DNA of 64,000 bases from Brachypterus glaber (Eukaryota > Arthropoda > Insecta > Coleoptera > Kateretidae). A program made the position numbers and the translations under genes. Below the pieces are notes generated by a model. It saw nothing but the letters and a program-made list of their open reading frames with translations, was not told the origin of the DNA and did not search any database. Shown here in pieces: positions 19,883 to 30,957 of the stretch. The stretch lies in contig OY294044.1 of assembly GCA_958510825.1 (NCBI GenBank), positions 79,964,895 to 80,028,894 on the forward strand, in the 5' to 3' direction. Numbering within the stretch: the stretch's first letter is position 1; each line of letters starts with the position of its first letter.

Positions 19883-20424
19883 TTATTAATAACACAGGTT
19901 ACTAAAAAAAATATCGTCAATTACTCCTAACTAGACAATATTTTTTCTTATATATTTTTTAGCTCCGAATTTGATATATGAAAAGCTCGCTGCCCCTTAA
20001 AGGACCTCGCTCCCTTCTTATGTAAAAGTGGTTTCAGATAGATTTGGCTGAATTTTGGACTTTTTATACTTCTTGACATTCCAAACAAAAGTGTGGCCCT
20101 TGAAGGGCATAACCCTTCAATAGTTTTGATGCTAGATACTGAAAATATCGAAAATCGATTCTTGGTGCATCACGCGGTGCACCAGTCTTATGAAAAAGTT
20201 GTTTTGGTCAGATTTGGTTGATATTTTGATATAGTTCTCGACTTCCGATCAAAAGTGTCTGCGGGCACAACTTCCAAAATTTAATAGTTTAGATGCCAGA
20301 TAACTTTGAATAACTCGAGCTTGCTTGTCCAGTATTCTTCAGTAATAATTACTTCTATTGACTATGTTTACACGATACCTAACTACCGTAGTTATTACTA
20401 CTGTATACCACTATTCTCCATTTC

Positions 20425-20895
20425 TTTAATTTTTCTTTAAGGAGGGTTATTATTGCCTGGTTGATTCGGAGTTTGATCGGAAAATATTTTGACACTTGGA
20501 GTTCTGCATTTATCTTTTTTTTTTAAGTTTAAAGCATCACTTTTTGAGGCTTGAGGCTACTTTTATTTTGGTTGTGTTTTCCCAATCGTATACTTCTGAT
20601 TTCTAGATTTTCATTTGAACCTATTTGCTGTACAATATTTTTTATTACTTGCTTCTCATCTTAAATTATTTCAGGATTTGTAGCTTTTTTGATTCAGCTT
20701 CATAATTATTATGTTTTGGGTCCTATTTTGCCGTTCAATTATTTCTTGGGTTACTGACTTTTTCTCAGGATCAGAATTTTTCGATTTTATTATATTAATA
20801 TCCTCCTTTAGTTTTATATTTTCTTCCTTTATTGGATTTGTCTCTTTCAATAACTTTTGATACTCTTGCTCATATTTTTTAAACAGTTGATCCAT
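20425..20895 (-). pseudogene. ORF1 remnant of a non-LTR retrotransposon
   Basis: Reading on the minus strand, an ATG at 20893-20895 opens a lysine/glutamate-rich, coiled-coil-like 74-codon segment (MDQLFKKYEQEYQKLLKE and on to TQEIIERQNRTQNIII). After a stop and frame changes, segments DEKQVIKNIVQQIGSN, IRSIRLGKHNQNKS and VKIFSDQTPNQ follow. The order coiled coil, RQNR..NI+I, IRLGK, VKIFSD..PNQ is what I know from ORF1-type nucleic-acid-chaperone proteins of LINEs. Several frame breaks; no ORF2 follows. Confidence 0.6.
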
Positions 20896-21249
20896 AGTCC
20901 ATGGACCATAGATACTGAAAACTTTTTCGATAGTACCTGGCTAATTTTTCTTTGAATAGTTTATGTTCATGTTTAACAGTATTTTTAGTTAATTAATCGT
21001 ACCTTCATTATCTGTTGTTTTTTGAACACAAATATTTTCGGTTTGGTGAATTAAAAACCATATGTGTGTTACACACAGTGTGTAATACATAATTTTCAGC
21101 TTATAAAATTCTCTACTCGACCATGTATTTTTTATTTTTTTAGCGTTTTTTTTGTGTGGCTTAAAAAAGGGTTGAAAATGGTAAATATCGTTAAAATAAA
21201 AAAAAACAAACAATATTTGTTTAATGATTAATTTGATAATACAAAATAC

Positions 21250-21965
21250 TAAATGATACTTTTAAACTAGTTTTAAATGTTATAAATAAAATATTAAAAA
21301 AATAAGAAAATCGTTTTTTTTAACGAAAAATTTAACACCTTCAAGGACATTTTTAAAACATAAAATTATATCTCAAAAAAGAAAATTTAATAAGCTTAAA
21401 AATGAGGTATCTTGTGCCTTGCCTCCAATGTGCCCCCTAAAAATATCAAATATATACCAAAAATTTTTTTGGGCTATGTTATTTAAGTATTCCAAATCTC
21501 AAGTTGATATCTTAAGTAGTTCCAAAGTTGGAAGGAGGTGTACTTTAGACACGCACTTTATAATAATTATAATTATTATTGCTCCTGTTACATTATCAAT
21601 CAAATTATCTGTTCCTTTCTGCTTATTGTATGAATAAAGTTTTAGTTCTGAAAATTTGTAATTAAATTAAAGTAATGAAACTTTTCCAGGTTCATTTATC
21701 TCATTTTAAACTGCAGTTTCAATTTAACAGATCGAACTTTTTAACAAATCTGCAGTAATTTAGAAATTTATAAATAATTAATGGATTTTAAATAAAGTTC
21801 ATTAAAATATTAAATTACTTAAAACAGCAAAATAATTATAGTTAGCGACTTACAAATATTTATTTGTTAAATGTCGGAGTTAAAGTTTATTAACCGTGGA
21901 TCCGAGCGTGGACCTTTTCAAATTTACAAAAATTAAATATATTTTAAATAATAATTAACGACATT
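21250..21965. other. AT-rich DNA with fragments of the 42989-43610 foldback family
   Basis: Around 21300-21420 a run with TTAACACCTTCAAGG and ATATCTCAAAAAAG resembles interiors of other foldbacks. Nothing coding. Confidence 0.35.
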
Positions 21966-21967
21966 TG

Positions 21968-22085
21968 TGGAGGTGAATTTCAAAACGCAGTTTTTGACTT
22001 TGTGACATAGCAGCTTGTCAATTACTTGACAATCAAATTGTATTGTTAAAAAAGTCAAAAACTGCGTTTTGAAATTCAGCTCCTC
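21968..22085. mobile_element. Foldback with GGAGGTGAATTTCAAAACGC ends
   Basis: The first about 40 bases pair almost perfectly with the last about 40 (GCGTTTTGAAATTCAGCTCC). The loop carries a further short inverted pair. Typical of a small MITE; target duplication not clear. Confidence 0.65.
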
Positions 22086-22259
22086 ATTTATTGATCAAAA
22101 ATATTTTCTAATCAACCGGCCTGAAGCTTTATCTATTATATAAAATTCAAACTAAGTGAATTCAGGAGACAAAGCCTAGCCCAAACCCCTGGACCTAGAA
22201 ACTTCCAATTTGGACAGTTTTTTCCTTTTATCATGTAAGCACCCACTAAGAAACTATTT

Positions 22260-22905
22260 TTCGAAATTCAGCTCTTAAGGGGGTGAAACGGGCGTTGAAA
22301 GGTTTTTTTTAAAAGTGTGCGTAACTCAGAGCCCTCTTAATCTAGAATCTTAATTTTTGGCAAAAATGTTTTCTATCGAAATCGAAAAGATACGTGTTTC
22401 AGTATTTTTCGATATTTTACCCCTAAGGTGGTAAAAATCGTCATATTTAAGTCCAAAGTGGTAAATTATGTAAATTATGTATATATTTTTTGAAAAGTGT
22501 GCGTATCTCAAAGATCTCTTAATCTAGAATCTTTATATTTGGTAAAAATGTTTTTTATCGAAATATATGTGTTTCAGGAATTTTAGATATTCGACCCTTT
22601 AGCGGTAAAACGGGTGTTGAAAGGTTTTTAAAAAGTGTGCTTATCTCAGAGACCTCTTAATGTAGAATCTTCATATTTGGCAAAAATCGAAAAAACACGT
22701 GTTTCAGAAAATTTCGACCTCTAAGGGATGAAACGAAGGCTGAAAGGTTTTTTAAAAAGTGTGCGTATCTCAGAGACCTCTTAATCTAGAATCTTCATAT
22801 TTGGCAAAAATGTTGTTTATCGAAATCGAAAAAATACAGGTTTCAGGATTTTTCGATATTCGATCCCTAAAGGTGTAAAAATTGTGTTGTTTTGGTTTTA
22901 AGGGG
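22260..22905 (+). repeat. Degenerate tandem repeat, four units of 120-180 bp
   Basis: GTGTGCGTATCTCAGAGACC-like starts occur near 22316, 22497, 22636 and 22760, each followed by CTTAATCTAGAATCTT, a GGCAAAAATGTT block and a TTTCGATATT block. Confidence 0.75.
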
Positions 22906-23034
22906 TGAATAATTTAAAAATTAGACATTTTTAAAAAACTAAATTAAATTGTTTGATATTTACAATTTTAAAAAATCTATATAAAATATTTTACCTTTCC
23001 TTAAAATACCTTCATAAACAATTTTTTCAAATAA

Positions 23035-23795
23035 CCCAAGTTTTTTTTCATAATTTTATTATTTAGAGCTTTGGCATCTTTTTAAGACCAAATTTAAAAA
23101 AATCTATCAAACAAAAAGTATATGAGATATTTAAAAATTATTTTAGATATTCAGATTTTACGTCAAAAAGCCAAAAAGTGAAAAAAATAAAGTTTTTATA
23201 GACGTTTGAGCTAAATTGCTTTTTAAGGGAGCTAAAGGGCATTTTTAGAATATTTATCACCTCATATCTCAGAAACGGTTTGCCTTATTGGCATGAAATT
23301 TTTACTGTAGTTTAGAACCAATAAATGTAAACAATTAACGTTTTATTAAAATTAACTTTTTGACCAGGGGCGTAGGTAATGAGTGTCTCCTAATTTCTCT
23401 ATAAAACTGTAAGTCCGCTCCTGGTTAAACATTTAACTTTTTTATATCATATAATAATAATATTTATTGATTGCATACTACAGTAAAAATTTTAAGTCAA
23501 TAAGTTAAACAGTTCCTGAGTTATGAAGTGAGTAATAATCTAAATATGTCCTTTAAACGTGCTCTAGCTCCCCTAAGAAGCCATTTAACACAAAAGTCCA
23601 TAGAAACTTTTTTTGTCACTTTTTACTTTTATTGACGTAAAATCTGATATCTTATAAATAATTTTTATATTATATTTTTTTGTCAAAACAAATGAAAATC
23701 GTTTTTTCTCAAAAACTCATCGATAGATTTTTTTAAATTTGGTCTTAAAGAGATGCCAAAGCTCTAAATCATTAAATTATAAAAAAACTATATTA
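23035..23795. mobile_element. Large foldback, ~330-bp arms
   Basis: 23040-23350 pairs with about 23440-23790 (for example GAGCTTTGGCATCTTTTTAAG against CTTAAAGAGATGCCAAAGCTC). The centre near 23385 has GACCAGGGGCGTAGG and its relative GTCCGCTCCTGGTT. A PLE insertion follows directly. Confidence 0.7.
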
Positions 23796-23863
23796 TATTA
23801 TTATTATTATTTAAAGAACTTTCACTTTCGGGTTTAGACCGTGTTAATGGATTTTCACTTTCC

Positions 23864-23898
23864 GACGTTTCGTCTCTTACTACTAGAGACATCTTCAG
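23864..23898 (-). ncRNA. Compact hammerhead-like motif in PLE 3' end
   Basis: Antisense-arm copy of the motif described at 58264-58298, apparently unchanged. Confidence 0.5.
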
Positions 23899-24297
23899 GG
23901 ATTAATCTGAAACTAAGTTTCGAATCAAATTGTGTCACTATTTATGACGAGTTGTGGTTATTCACCCGTGACGAGGTTTTTCCTATCAAAGACTTCCATA
24001 TTGCAGGTAAGTGGTAACCAGTGTCCCGATTGATATTGTTAGGATGCTTGATGATTTCTATCGATTCCCGTATCTTCCTTGGCATTTTTCTGTTTTCTGT
24101 TCACTTTCGGGTTTAGACCGTGTTAATGGAATCGATAGAAATCATCAAGCATCCTAACAATATCAATCGGGACACTGGTTACCACTTACCTGCAATATGG
24201 AAGTCTTTGATAGGAAAAACCTCGTCACGGGTGAATAACCACAACTCGTCATAAATAGTGACACAAGTTGATTCGAAACTTAGTTTCAGATTAATCC

Positions 24298-24332
24298 CTG
24301 AAGATGTCTCTAGTAGTAAGAGACGAAACGTC
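24298..24332 (+). ncRNA. Compact hammerhead-like motif in PLE 3' end
   Basis: Sense-arm copy, identical in sequence to 58264-58298. Confidence 0.5.
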
Positions 24333-24416
24333 GGAAAGTGAAAATCCATTAACACGGTCTAAACCCGAAAGTGAAAGTTCTTTATATCTTAATGGCCGTG
24401 AAAGCTTAAAATCTAA

Positions 24417-25140
24417 AATTATTATTATTATTATTATTATTATATGAAAGTTGAGCTAAAAATTGTTTCCAGACCACCGTGAGCAGAATAACAAGGTAAA
24501 ATAAAAGTTTACATATTTGTTTTAAACTCACATCCTTAAGCGTAATTCTTATTTTATTTTATTAAAATATTATAAGTTCTTTTTTCTTGATTGTAAATCT
24601 TATATTGATTTTACGGAAATATTATTTTTAAAAAGAATAAAGTTTCTTTAAGATTTATTTGCCTTTAATATTACCATTTTATCCACGTATATCTACAAAG
24701 CTTTTAAGGTATTGTTATTTTCAATATTTTTCCGAGTATTTTTCATAAAAATTTAATGACCAATTACAGTCTTGTCTATAATACGAAACAGTTTTAATAG
24801 TTTTTTGTGTACCCAGAGCGCAATTATACATAATTTCCGTCTAGTAGTAGAAATTACTGTTCGAGGCGGAGCGCCGAGAACAGCAACTGAATAAGGAAAT
24901 TATACTTTGCGGTCGAAATGCGCACACTATTTCTTCTACGGCTCACAAAATTTAAATTATAAAAAATTATTTTAATTTATTTGCGGTAGGTAATTTTTTT
25001 TTTGATAAAATAAAAATACCTACATATTTTAATAAAAAAAAAGAAATAAAAAATTACACTGACAATTACAGTTAACATTTTTAACATTGATAATTAAGAA
25101 TTATTTGATAAAATTTAATTAAAAACCTTATTTTTAGTAC
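24417..25140. other. ATT microsatellite, then AT-rich DNA
   Basis: An (ATT)n tract of about 27 bases at 24417-24443. A short inverted pair (AGAAATTACTG, GCGGAGCGCC) near 24850-24880. No gene seen. Confidence 0.4.
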
Positions 25141-25144
25141 AATT

Positions 25145-25245
25145 TTAAAGGGCCGTAGGGATAATTTCCGGACAAACCTTTATAGGAACTACTTTTAATA
25201 TTTTTGGATGTAGAATGCATGCCAGTAACTGATCACCCTGTATGT
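25145..25245. repeat. Solo end of the CATACAGGGTGATCA family
   Basis: The last 35 bases (GCATGCCAGTAACTGATCAC, then CCTGTATG) match the right end of the foldback at 32985-33880. No left partner. Confidence 0.5.
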
Positions 25246-25249
25246 GGAC

Positions 25250-25937
25250 CTTCGCCTGAAAAGCACCTATATTGTCGCTTTTAAAAAGTTTACGCGCTAT
25301 AATAGTAGTTTTCGTAACGAGTAAGCGACTTGTCGCAAACGAGTTGCGAACAACATTTTTCGTTCGATTTACAGTCTAGACTCTTTAAAAATGTATATTT
25401 TAAAGAATTACCTGTGTTTAATTTTGACATTTGAAAGTTTTATAAACGTCAAATGACTTTTGTCAAAATGAATGCTATGTGTAATCGTTTGGATAAATGA
25501 ATGTGCATAGTTGTCATTTCATTCAAATATACACTATGAACTCGTGCGATAGAAAAATATCCTAACGAGGATAGATAGTAAACATGAATTTTTCTTTATT
25601 TTGTGTACACTAGGTCGTACGAAAACGATTTTATAAACTGATGTCCAAATTGGCCATTTTTATTTTTATATTTTATCTCCTATTTTATGGTAGTTTAATC
25701 TGATGCTTTATCCGATGTCTGGGAACCACTGGGAAGTGGGAATATTTCTCTGTTAAAATTAGTACAATAGAGCTTATATTGTCGCAGCCAAATAAGAATG
25801 TTTGTCTGAAATGTTTTACCCAGAAATCTGAAATTTGGCATCTACATACGTTTCAAAGTTAAGCATGTTGGGGTAGGACGGCGCAGGGACAGAGCATGGG
25901 TCGAATAAAGCATTAGCATTGTACTTTACGCGTGTGA
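25250..25937. other. No clear feature; may hold frameshifted 5' part of the next retroelement
   Basis: A small palindrome (AACGAGTAAGCGACTTGTCGC) lies near 25317. The last 80 bases could encode further RT-like residues in a shifted frame, but this is not convincing. Confidence 0.3.
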
Positions 25938-26165
25938 TATAATAACGCTTACCGCCTTCTACACCGCTTACCACGGTACAACAGTGCTACAGAAATGTTT
26001 GCTTCGGCCGGTATAGACACTCTGGATGCACTACGTCGAAAAAAGCTTGCCAACTTTGTGGACCGTCTACGGAAAAGCCCTAATGACATCCTTAGAAGCA
26101 TAGTGTCCTCCGATGTCTTTTGGACTTCCTCAGTCATAGCCAGTTGGCGTCGTCTCTGCTTCTAA
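25938..26165 (+). pseudogene. 3' end of a non-LTR reverse transcriptase ORF
   Basis: A single frame of 75 codons ends at TAA 26163-26165: YNNAYRLLHRLPRYNSATEM, then FASAGIDTLDALRRKK, then VDRLRKSPNDILRSIV and SSDVFWTSSVIASWRRLCF. The order NNAYR.L..LPR..SA..MF, LRKK, RL..S.N.I matches the C-terminal tail that I know from CR1/L2/jockey-type LINE ORF2 proteins. The 3' UTR ends in ATAAATATATTATTATTG, a simple tail typical of such elements. The copy is 5'-truncated. The minus-strand frame over it is a shadow. Confidence 0.75.
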
Positions 26166-26324
26166 TTATTTTTTTTATATGATAGTTTTTTTTATGTTTA
26201 TACATATATGTTTCTTTTTGTTATTTTGACATGGCTTCAAAGGCCGGAATAAATATATTATTATTGGTACGTAAATTTAGCAAAGATCAGAACAGGAATT
26301 ACTAATACTTAGAACTGGCCGTAA

Positions 26325-26552
26325 GGGAACTTTCTAGTGTTACGTAACGCAAACTTTACCAAAATTCATACACTTCATACCCCGTTTCTCGCGTTATTAA
26401 AGGCTGTAGAGATTTCATGTTTTGGCTACCCCCCAAACAGGGGGTGTGTTAGGGGGGGTAGCCAAAATATAAAATCTCTACAGCATTTAAAAACGCGGGA
26501 ACCGTGTATGAATTTTGGTACAATTTGCGTTACGTAATACTTGAACGTTTCC
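26325..26552. mobile_element. Foldback MITE, GGGAAC family, long arms
   Basis: A near-complete palindrome related to 1-236, with terminal GGGAACTTTC / GAACGTTTCC and TAA on both sides (26322-26324, 26553-26555). Contains the same CATACACTTCATACCCCG and GTAGCCAAAATAT blocks. Confidence 0.85.
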
Positions 26553-27325
26553 TAAGACAAAAACCACTAAAACATGCCCGTGCAAATAACGAGCTCGAAT
26601 CTAGTATAGCATAAAAATTTTATTCTTTGTTAATGTTTACAACATTTACAACTAACTATTTTAACCCAAAATCTGTTGAACTTCCAACTAAAAGTACAAT
26701 TTTTAGCTAGTCAAACTTTATATACGATTTTTTCGAAACGTACTTTCTATGCTTTAGCTTTGCAAATGCCCAAAAAAAAGTTATAGATGGATGGAAACCA
26801 AACTAGTTTTAAAAGTTGAGGGACATATCTGGGATAATCCCTGATTCTATAACTCCATAACGACAATAAGGGCCTTTTTCTCTGGGGTCCACAAACATAT
26901 ACAGGGTTATTCACGGAAGTGGCCTATTAAACGTTTATGGAGAACCAATAACTTTAAAAGTCTGCTAATTTGCACTTTGGGGTTTTTGAATATGGCCTAT
27001 CGATTAAAAATATTTTCATGCTTGTGCCACTTCCGGTTGTACCGGAAGTGGCACTTAACTTTGAGTTTTTAAATGGAACACCTCATATATTTTTTAATTT
27101 TTTAAATTTGCATTAAATTTGCTTTATTTTGATGTATAATACTTCATGTCTATCTTCAGTAGTTTTTGAGTTATTCAAGTTTTTAGCGAAAAATAAGTAA
27201 ATTCAAGCACCCCTAAAAACAATAATTTCTCCTTGATTTTTTCAATTGGAGAAAAGATGTTTTGTGTTTTGCTCAATGATGCTTAAACGAATTATCCTAT
27301 GCTAAAATGGAACCCAAAAATTATA

Positions 27326-28459
27326 CAGGGTGTCTGAAAAAGCAGGTCAAATCTAACAAATTTAATATAGCCATAACTCATTTTTTTTAAATGGCACCCT
27401 ACATTTTTTTTTATTTGGTTAAATAGAGAATTAAATTTGCTTTAAAATAAGTATAGGATACCCTATACCTAACTTTAACCGTTTTTGAGCTATTTGCAAA
27501 TTATTGTGAAAAAGCCGTATTTCTGTTAAAATTTGTTATATTTTATAAAATAGGCCAGAAAAATTAATCGATTTTTATTTATTTACCTCAAAGATCATTA
27601 TATTTACCTTAAAACTGGATTTTCATGCGCCCAGAGGTGTACATTTCTTCTGTTAAAAATACCCTGTTGAGAAAATTTAGCCTCGTCCGTCCAAATTATT
27701 CTTTTTAAAAAGTTTTGTTTTTCTTGAATATTTATCAAAAGATTTTCACAAAAGTCCACTCTATTTTGAAAATCATTAGGTTTTAAGGCCTGTATTTTTT
27801 GCTTTTTGTAATCGTGCATCTTGTGGTTTTTTAAAATTCTTTGGATGCTTGAATAGGAAATTCCCAAATCGTAACTAGCTGCAGGAATTGAGGCATGTGG
27901 ATATGCATAAAAGTAACCCAAAACATTGACTTCGTTATCTTCGTTGTTTGTAATTGGTTTCGTAAGAGATTTCACTGCATTTTCTTTTCCAAATTGCGAA
28001 AAATTTTTGTGTATTCTTCTAAATTTTTTACATGACATTCTTGGTAAATCAGGATATTTTGTATTAAAGTTTCTGCAGGTTCTACTAATTATTTTATCAT
28101 TTTCACCAAAAATAGAAAATAAATCCAAAATAACAGGGTAAGAATAAGCCTCTGCCATTATTTTACACTAATTTATCACGATAAGAACGATAACATTTAG
28201 GTTAAAAGAAATAAAAACACAATACAATTTTAAAAATTTACGTAATTGCAGAAATACTGCAAAATACTTCTTTTTCACATTAATTTGCAAATAGCTCGAA
28301 AACGGTTAAAGTTAGGTATAGGATATCCTATACTTATTTTAAAGAAAATTGAATTCTCTATTTAAACAAATAAAAAAAAATGTAGGGTGTCATTTAAAAA
28401 AAAAAGAGTTATGGCTATTTTAATTTTGTTAAGTTTGACCTGCTTTTTCAGACACCCTG
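27326..28459. mobile_element. Inner element with CAGGGTGTCTG ends and transposase
   Basis: TIRs of about 200 bp including GAGTTATGGCTAT and the complement, TA at 27324-27325 and 28460-28461. It is centred exactly within the outer palindrome 26902-28883. It may be the original transposon, with the outer arms belonging to a larger derivative, or it may have inserted at a palindrome centre. The flanking AACCCAAAAATTA/TAAATTTTGGATT are themselves complementary. Confidence 0.75.
27604..28158 (-). pseudogene. N-terminal half of a DDE transposase (Tc1/mariner-like)
   Basis: 184 codons from ATG at 28156-28158 to TAA at 27604-27606. Residues about 10-55 look like a first helix-turn-helix (SRTCRNFNTKYPDLP, FRRIHKNF), 87-113 like a second (PHASIPAASYDLGISYSSI). 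IIWTDEAKF at 154-162 contains the first catalytic aspartate (D158), followed by FNRRN and HEN. The second Asp and final Asp/Glu of the DDE fold, roughly 150 residues in this family, are missing. The frame ends in AAG-GTAAAT, which would fit a splice donor, but only the inverted repeat follows. It could still supply a DNA-binding domain without catalysis. Confidence 0.8.
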
Positions 28460-29666
28460 TATAAATTTTGGATTCCATTTTAGCTTAGAATGATTCGCTT
28501 AACCATCATTGAGCAAAATACAAAACAACTTTTCTTCAATTTAAAAAATCAAGGAGAAATTATTGTTTTTAGGGGTGCTTGAATTTGCTTATTTTTCGCT
28601 AAAAACTTGAATAACTCAAAAACTACTGGAGATAGACATAACGTGTTATACATTAAAATAAAGCAAATTTTATGCAAATTTTAAAAATTAAAAAATATAT
28701 GGGGTGTTCCATTTAAAAAATTAAAGTTGAGTGCCACTTCCGGTACAACCGGAAGTGGCACAAGCATGAAAACATTTTTAATCGATTGCCCATATTCAAA
28801 AACCCCAAAGTGCAAATTAGCAGACTTTCAAAGTTGTTGGTTCTCCATAAACGTTTAATAGGCCACTTCCGTGAATAACCCTGTATGTATGTATACTGCC
28901 CTCTAAGCTAGAAAGTAGTAACTTCATTTTTCAATTGCATCGTTTTCAAAATATTACATCACACGGTGACCCCCAAAAAATATAATTTAAACTAAAAATA
29001 CGAAAAAAAAAACGGAACACGCCACATTGTAGCCTGGAGAATATATAGCCGTTTACCATAAAATCGAAGCTGCCGCACCTTGTTAAATAACGTTAACAAA
29101 TCATTTTGAATAAGCTTATCAAAAGCAATAGACAAGAAAGTACATGCTAAGCTAGTTTAAATCAAAACTTCTATATTGTACTTAACACTTGATGTTCAAT
29201 ATGGTGTCCTTAAGAACAGCTTCTTTTTGTAAATGTGTTAATAATGTTAAAATGTTTTAATTTTTTGAAGAATGTTTAATGCAGTGTCCAAGAAAGTAGG
29301 AAGTACTGAGATAACCCTTGCCGAGCATCAGGAGCGCGAAACTACATACTACCAATATCACTCGGTACGGTATTTGCACAAAATAGATGGACGGAATATT
29401 TGTTCCACTGCTATACTCATATGATCATAAACATTTTGCTGTTTACGGGACACTGAATTTATGCCAATTTACTTTTGACAATAATTTGATGAAAAATTCA
29501 AGATTTGACATGTACACTGTTCAACACAATAAAAATTATCTATGATTATCTAGGATTACTATTTAGCAAGAAAAGTATACTATTGCGGATACTACAGTAA
29601 TATATTTAATTTTCTGTATGAAGTAGAACATACAATCTTATATTTAATCTCGCTTAGAATTAATTA

Positions 29667-29812
29667 GGAAACGTTCAAGTATTACGTAACGCTTCTAGGG
29701 GGGTGGGGGTCATTTTGGAGTGTTACACCCATGTTAATGGTATAGGAAAATAGCGTTACAGGGGGGGTCCAAAATGATCAAAATTGGCGTTACGTAATAC
29801 TTGAACGTTCCC
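29667..29812. mobile_element. Short GGGAACGTTC MITE
   Basis: Ends GGAAACGTTCAAGTATTACG and complement, TTA on both sides (29664-29666, 29813-29815). Core matches 481-620. Confidence 0.85.
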
Positions 29813-30083
29813 TTATCTGTTTTTTTATTTTTTTTAAGTGTATTTAAAAATAGCAGCAAATAAAGTTATAGAAGCGAAAATTTCTCGAAAACGAAAGTTG
29901 ATAGGTCAATTCTACGAACAGATTTGAATTCTGGGGATAAAATAGTACAAGAAACTGCCTATAAATTTTTAGTTATAGTGTCCTACTAACCAGTGACAGG
30001 TCCTGAAAAGTTTTTAACAATATTTTACAAGGTGCGGCAGCTTCGATTTTATAGTAAACGGTTATATGCTCTCCAGACATGTG

Positions 30084-30507
30084 CACTGAAAAAAACGATC
30101 CTTTGCGGTAATGGCATATGAAATTAAGGCCAAATGCTTCGCACTCTTGAATACGTCCAAAAGCGCTCTCTCTTAACATGAAAATATAATTCACTTGCCA
30201 AGATCTTTCTGATTCTTTAGCTTAAAATTGTTTGATCTTGTGTAAAATGCAAGTGGTCTTGTCTCAAAAGAAAAATTCTTGAGTCAATGTATTTAAAATT
30301 ATTTAATTTTTAACAATCTTAAAACAAGATAAATGGTTTTTGCCTCAAATGCGCCAGGTCCAAGAAAATTTTAAAAATATTTTAAAAGCGACACTTTTCT
30401 TGGGACAAGATAAATACTTTTGTTTGAAGATACACATCTTTTAAGCTAAAAGAATAACTGACAAGAGTGTTGATTACTTTGAGACAAGAACGTCATTTTT
30501 TTCAGTG
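30084..30507. mobile_element. MITE with CACTGAAAAAAACG ends
   Basis: CACTGAAAAAAACGA at the left and TTTTTTTCAGTG at the right, with internal complementary CTTGT/ACAAG blocks. Interrupts the right arm of 28894-30647. Related ends occur at 37071-37486. Confidence 0.65.
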
Positions 30508-30957
30508 TGGCTAGAATGTGACGTAGTACGTTTTTTCGTATTTCTAGTTCAACTTATATTTTTTGAGGGCCACCGTGATCAGAGCTGACGTGAAAACGTC
30601 GCTATGCGACAAATGGAGTTACTGCTTTCTAGATTAGTAGGGCAGTATAGTCAATAATTTATAGCGCAATATAGAAAATTCATGCATATAGAAAAAATAT
30701 AGGAATAGTAGGTACTTTATATCGAGTCAATTGATCAAATAGAAAAAGTGATTGTCTCAAAAACTCGATTTTTCACAGACGAATTATGGTATCATATTAA
30801 TTTAAAAGATACAAGCCGTTTTTTCGACGTTTGAGGGTGGCGTTTATTTTCACAGTTTGGTAATTTTAGTTCACCCTAAAATATAGTATCCCGATAAAAA
30901 AACGATTTGATCCAATTACACTGCAACGTTTTAAACGAGCAAATATACAGGGTGTCC

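Larger units (their letters stand above)
23812..24385. mobile_element. Palindromic PLE 3'-end insertion
   Basis: 23812-24098 is the antisense, and 24131-24385 the sense, copy of the PLE 3' region also found at 58085-58352. Both include the end of the GIY-YIG frame (RKIRESIEIIKHPNNINRD) and the 3' untranslated end. Between them (24103-24131) lies a third fragment of the extreme 3' end in antisense, so one side is a tandem junction. Both copies carry a hammerhead-like motif near the outer end. ATT microsatellite lies on both sides, so a target duplication cannot be defined. Confidence 0.85.
26902..28883. mobile_element. Tc1/mariner-type element with ~700-bp composite inverted repeats
   Basis: Ends CAGGGTTATTCACGGAAGTGG and complement, TA on both sides (26900-26901, 28884-28885). 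The palindrome continues without a break through a second, inner pair of ends CAGGGTGTCTGAAAAAGC (27326 and 28459) to about 27530/28260. Each arm holds a perfect 13-bp hairpin GTGCCACTTCCGG (27024-27054, 28731-28761). A truncated transposase lies in the centre on the minus strand. TIR start CAGGG and TA target fit the IS630-Tc1-mariner superfamily. Confidence 0.85.
28894..30647. mobile_element. Foldback with TACTGCCCTC ends, two MITEs nested inside
   Basis: About 200-bp arms: 28894-29095 pairs with 29990-30083 plus 30508-30647 (for example AAAATCGAAGCTGCCGCACC). TA on both sides (28892-28893, 30648-30649). The right arm is split by the CACTGAAAAAA MITE at 30084-30507, and the interior holds the GGGAAC MITE at 29667-29812. 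No transposase in the rest. Confidence 0.75.

Noticed and set aside
25949..26137. Minus-strand 62-codon frame rich in Arg/Ser
   Set aside because: Shadow of the plus-strand reverse-transcriptase tail, which has recognisable motifs.
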